This document shows positions 61,031-64,000 of a DNA stretch of 64,000 nucleotides, piece after piece. A program made the position numbers and the translations under genes. Origin of the DNA: Kaistia terrae (lineage in GTDB: Bacteria; Pseudomonadota; Alphaproteobacteria; Rhizobiales; Kaistiaceae); NCBI RefSeq assembly GCF_026344005.1, contig NZ_JAPKNH010000002.1, positions 496,001 to 560,000 of the forward strand, in the 5' to 3' direction. The number at the start of each line of letters is the position of its first letter. Within the stretch, counting starts at the first letter, position 1. Below the pieces are notes generated by a model. That model ran no database searches. It saw nothing but the letters and a program-made list of their open reading frames with translations, and was not told where the DNA came from.

Positions 61031-61798
61031 ATGACTGGACGTCTCGCTGGCAAGACTGCCTTGATCTCGGGAGGCGCGACCGGGATGGGCGGGGCGACCT
61101 CGGTCCTGTTTGCGCGCGAAGGCGCCCGGGTCGCCATCGTGGATCGCAACGAGGCGGCGGCGCTGGCGCTGGTCGAGGAAATCCGGGCCGCCGGTGGCGA
61201 TGCGATCCATGCGGTGGCCGATGTCTCCTCTGCCGCCGAAGTCGAGGCTGCCGTCGCCAGCGTTCTGGCGGCCTATGGCCGGATTGACGTGCTGTTCAAT
61301 CATGCCGGTTCGATCGTCATCAAGCCGTTCCTGGAAACCACCGAGGAGGAGTGGGACAGGCTGACCGCCATCAATGTGAAGAGCATGTTCCTGATGACGA
61401 AGGCTGTGCTACCGCAGATGATCGCCAATGGCGGCGGCTCGATTGTCTGCACTTCGTCGATTTCAGCCGTGGCGGCGACGCCGATGGAGGTGCTCTACGA
61501 CACGACCAAGGGCGCTTGTCACATGTTCGCCCGCGCCATCGCCATCGAATTCCGTGACCGCAACATCCGCTGCAATGCCGTCTGCCCCGGTTTCGTGCGT
61601 ACGCCGCATGGCAATCGCGAAGTGGCCGACCTGCTTCGCTACGGCGTCGATGTTTCCGACGCGGCGCTGGCCGCCCAGCAGGGACGCGTCTGCGAGCCGG
61701 AGGAAGTGGCAAAGGCGGTTCTGTTCCTCGCCAGCGACGAGGCCAGCTTCATCAATGGCACGCATCTCTTCGTCGACAACGGCTTTACGGCTGCCTGA
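61031..61798 (+). CDS. SDR family oxidoreductase
   Basis: The 255-residue protein has the NAD motif TALISGGATGMGGATSVLFA, the NHAG strand DVLFNHAGSIVIKPFLE, catalytic Ser in IVCTSSISAVA and Y-x3-K in VLYDTTKGACHMFAR. The C-terminus (EASFINGTHLFVDNGFTAA) is typical of classical SDRs. The substrate is unknown; its position after iolG suggests a sugar or cyclitol dehydrogenase. Confidence 0.92.
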   Translation: MTGRLAGKTALISGGATGMGGATSVLFAREGARVAIVDRNEAAALALVEEIRAAGGDAIHAVADVSSAAEVEAAVASVLAAYGRIDVLFNHAGSIVIKPFLETTEEEWDRLTAINVKSMFLMTKAVLPQMIANGGGSIVCTSSISAVAATPMEVLYDTTKGACHMFARAIAIEFRDRNIRCNAVCPGFVRTPHGNREVADLLRYGVDVSDAALAAQQGRVCEPEEVAKAVLFLASDEASFINGTHLFVDNGFTAA

Positions 61799-61912
61799 AG
61801 CCCCAAATACCCCACGAAAGGCGGCGGGAAGGGCTGAAGACGCGTCCTTTTGCCTTTCTGAGGCCATTCGCCGAAGGTAGGCTGGCACAATCTGATAGTT
61901 TGGGAAGCATTC

Positions 61913-62971
61913 ATGCGCGTAGTTGTTACCGGTGGTGCCGGGTTCATTGGTTCGGCTGTTTGCCGGCATCTGGTCAGGGATCTTGGCGTTGGCGTCGTCA
62001 ATGTCGACAAGCTGACCTATGCCGCCAACCTCGCCTCGCTGGCGCCGATCACCGATCACTCGCTGTACAGCTTTGTCCACGCGGATGTGTGCGACGCGAC
62101 CGCCATGGCCGACGTGTTTCGCCGGTATGAGCCGGATGCCGTGATTCACCTCGCGGCCGAAAGCCATGTCGATCGTTCGATCGGCAATCCGGGCGAGTTC
62201 CTGCAGACCAACATCATGGGCACCGCGACGCTGCTTGAAGCGACGCGCGCGTATCTCGACCGGCTCGGCGCCGAGAAGCGTACGGCGTTCCGTTTCCTGC
62301 ATGTCTCGACGGACGAAGTGTTCGGCTCGCTCGGGGCGGACGGATTGTTTCATGAGGCGACGCCCTATGATCCGTCCTCGCCCTATTCGGCCAGCAAGGC
62401 GGCGTCCGACCATCTGGTCCGCGCCTGGCAGCGCACCTATGGCGTGCCGGCGCTGATTTCCAACTGCTCGAACAATTACGGGCCGTATCATTTCCCGGAA
62501 AAGCTGATCCCGCTCGTCATCCTCAATGCCATCGAAGGCAAGCCGATCCGCGTCTATGGCGACGGGCTAAACGTGCGCGACTGGCTCTATGTCGAGGACC
62601 ATGCCCGCGCGCTGTTCCTCGCGCTGACGCGTGGAACGCCGGGCGAGAGCTACAATATCGGCGGCCGCAACGAGCGGACCAATCTCGACGTGGTGCGCAG
62701 CATCTGCGCCATCCTCGACCGCCGGCGCGATGCCGGGGCTCCGCATGAAGAACTGATCGAGTTCGTCGCCGACCGGCCCGGTCATGATCACCGCTATGCG
62801 ATCGACCCGACCAAGGCTGAGGCGGAACTGGGCTGGCAGGCGGCGGAAAGCTTCGACAGCGGCATCGAAAAGACCGTTGTATGGTATCTCGACCGGCGCG
62901 ACTGGTGGGAGCCGATCCGCAGCGGTACCTATCAGGGCCAACGGCTCGGCCTGCTGGCGAGCGTGCCGTGA
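61913..62971 (+). CDS. rfbB: dTDP-glucose 4,6-dehydratase
   Basis: The 352-residue extended SDR has [34 protein letters not shown] (Thr-Asp-Glu active site), [16 protein letters not shown] (Tyr-x3-Lys) and [17 protein letters not shown]. It makes dTDP-4-keto-6-deoxy-glucose for dTDP-L-rhamnose. Its stop overlaps the rfbD ATG by one base. Confidence 0.96.
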   Translation: MRVVVTGGAGFIGSAVCRHLVRDLGVGVVNVDKLTYAANLASLAPITDHSLYSFVHADVCDATAMADVFRRYEPDAVIHLAAESHVDRSIGNPGEFLQTNIMGTATLLEATRAYLDRLGAEKRTAFRFLHVSTDEVFGSLGADGLFHEATPYDPSSPYSASKAASDHLVRAWQRTYGVPALISNCSNNYGPYHFPEKLIPLVILNAIEGKPIRVYGDGLNVRDWLYVEDHARALFLALTRGTPGESYNIGGRNERTNLDVVRSICAILDRRRDAGAPHEELIEFVADRPGHDHRYAIDPTKAEAELGWQAAESFDSGIEKTVVWYLDRRDWWEPIRSGTYQGQRLGLLASVP

Positions 62972-63855
62972 TGCGGATTTTTGTCGCCGGTTCCGCCGGT
63001 CAGTTGGCGCGCGCTTTGACGTCGCGGGCCGCCGCGCACGACCAGGTCGTCGCCACGTTCGGCCGGCCGGAGTTCGACCTGGCCCGTCCCGCCGAGATGG
63101 CGCGGGTGATCGCCGGCTTCGAGCCGGATCTCGTCATCAATGCCGCAGCCTATACAGCCGTCGACCGGGCGGAGAGCGAGGCCGATCTGGCCATGGCGAT
63201 CAATCGCGATGGCGCAGCGCAGCTTGCCGTGGTTTCGCGCCAGCTGGGCCTGCCGTTCCTGCATGTTTCGACGGACTATGTCTTCGATGGCGAGAAGGGC
63301 GCGCCCTATGTCGAGACCGACGCGACCCATCCGCTCGGCGTCTATGGCCATACCAAGCTTGCGGGCGAGAACGCGGTCCTGTCCCAAAATCCCGATGCGC
63401 TGATCTTCCGCACCGGCTGGGTCTATGGCCCGGACGGCGGCAATTTTGTCCGCACGATGGTCCGTCTCGCCGGAGAGAAAGAGCATCTGGATATCGTCGC
63501 CGATCGCTTCGGCAATCCGACATCGGCGTCCGATCTCGCAGATGCCTTGCTGGCCATCGCCCATCGGGCGAAGGGCGCGGCCGGCGGCGTGTTTCATCTT
63601 GCTGGCGGCGCCGAGGCGAGCTGGTTCGATCTCGCCAGCGGCGTCATGGCGCGGCTCGCGGAAACCGGGCGCAAGGTGCCGACGCTAGGAAAAATATCGG
63701 GCGACGCCTATGTCGCCCCTGCCGCGCGACCGCGTGATTCAAGGCTCGATGGCTCGCTTGCGGAGCGAACTTTTGGCGTCCGCCTGCCCGGCTGGACGGA
63801 CAGTCTCGGTGTCACTGTCGACGCCATCCTCAATCCCGAACGGAATGCTGCATGA
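62971..63855 (+). CDS. rfbD: dTDP-4-dehydrorhamnose reductase
   Basis: The 294-residue protein begins [20 protein letters not shown] and has [40 protein letters not shown] and [18 protein letters not shown] (Tyr-x3-Lys). It performs the last step of dTDP-L-rhamnose synthesis. The stop overlaps the rfbA ATG by 4 bp. Confidence 0.95.
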   Translation: MRIFVAGSAGQLARALTSRAAAHDQVVATFGRPEFDLARPAEMARVIAGFEPDLVINAAAYTAVDRAESEADLAMAINRDGAAQLAVVSRQLGLPFLHVSTDYVFDGEKGAPYVETDATHPLGVYGHTKLAGENAVLSQNPDALIFRTGWVYGPDGGNFVRTMVRLAGEKEHLDIVADRFGNPTSASDLADALLAIAHRAKGAAGGVFHLAGGAEASWFDLASGVMARLAETGRKVPTLGKISGDAYVAPAARPRDSRLDGSLAERTFGVRLPGWTDSLGVTVDAILNPERNAA

Positions 63856-64000
63856 AGGGTATCGTACTCGCCGGCGGCGCCGGCACGCGGTTGCATCCGA
63901 TGACGATGGTCACCAGCAAGCAATTGCTGCCGATCTACGACAAGCCGATGATCTACTATCCGCTGTCGACGCTGATGCTGGCAGGCATCCGCGACATCCT
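63852..64000 (+). CDS. rfbA: Glucose-1-phosphate thymidylyltransferase (3' end missing)
   Basis: The first 49 residues are visible: [20 protein letters not shown] with the nucleotide-binding GGAGTRL, then [20 protein letters not shown]. This is the classical RmlA N-terminus. It makes dTDP-glucose from dTTP and glucose-1-phosphate. The gene continues past the window. rfbC was not seen and may follow. Confidence 0.95.
   Translation, partial: MKGIVLAGGAGTRLHPMTMVTSKQLLPIYDKPMIYYPLSTLMLAGIRDI

Overview
The window is about 65% GC, densely packed chromosomal DNA of an alphaproteobacterium. Hyphomicrobiales (rhizobium-like) is the best fit. The reasons are the dnaG-rpoD order, the glpR-D-S-T-P-Q-U-V glycerol operon typical of rhizobia, a carA not paired with carB, HlyU and Rsm22 family genes, moc-type and iol genes, and the palindromic intergenic repeats common in this order. 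The genus cannot be fixed from the sequence alone.

Layout. 1-15.2 kb is core/housekeeping: the 3' end of a DUF6600-like secreted protein with a Pro/Glu/Gln/Arg-rich tail, an HlyU-family protein, a Uma2-family protein, rpoD, dnaG, an Rsm22-type methyltransferase, a YqeY/GatB-like protein, carA, a diacylglycerol-kinase-like protein, a SIMPL protein, a secreted amidohydrolase and an OmpA-family protein. 15.9-24.4 kb is an accessory tailoring cluster: NTP_transf_5 nucleotidyltransferase, NodB-type deacetylase, three GT2 glycosyltransferases (one flanked by helical repeat regions), an HPr-kinase-like protein, an unrecognised protein with possible kinase-like motifs and a PqqD-family protein with a conserved-looking acidic tail. 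It resembles the bioinformatically defined 'HPr-rel-A'/PqqD systems, whose product is unknown, and is the best candidate here for an undescribed system.

24.5-31.1 kb is a sugar module: class II aldolase, two permeases and a binding protein on the minus strand, divergent from an RpiR regulator and an FGGY kinase. It has no ATPase of its own. A tRNA with a CAT anticodon, probably tRNA-Ile2, follows. Two small 62-aa coiled-coil paralogues lie at 15.5 and 32.0 kb. 32.4-41.1 kb is the glycerol / glycerol-3-phosphate operon glpR-glpD-glpS-glpT-glpP-glpQ-glpU-glpV, reading on the minus strand.

41.1-61.8 kb combines a moc-like oxygenase set (TIM-barrel protein, FAD ferredoxin reductase, MocE-like Rieske ferredoxin, MocD-like desaturase/oxygenase, divergent LacI-type regulator with twin palindromic operators) with a nearly complete myo-inositol pathway (iolB, E, D, C fused to a DUF2090 aldolase domain, an iolR-like regulator, an ABC importer, two Gfo/Idh/MocA dehydrogenases including iolG, and an SDR). 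This matches the parts list of rhizopine / O-methyl-inositol catabolism feeding into the inositol pathway. iolA is not in the window. Intergenic palindromic repeats are concentrated at 42.0-52.5 kb. The window ends in a dTDP-L-rhamnose operon (rfbB, rfbD, start of rfbA) on the plus strand.
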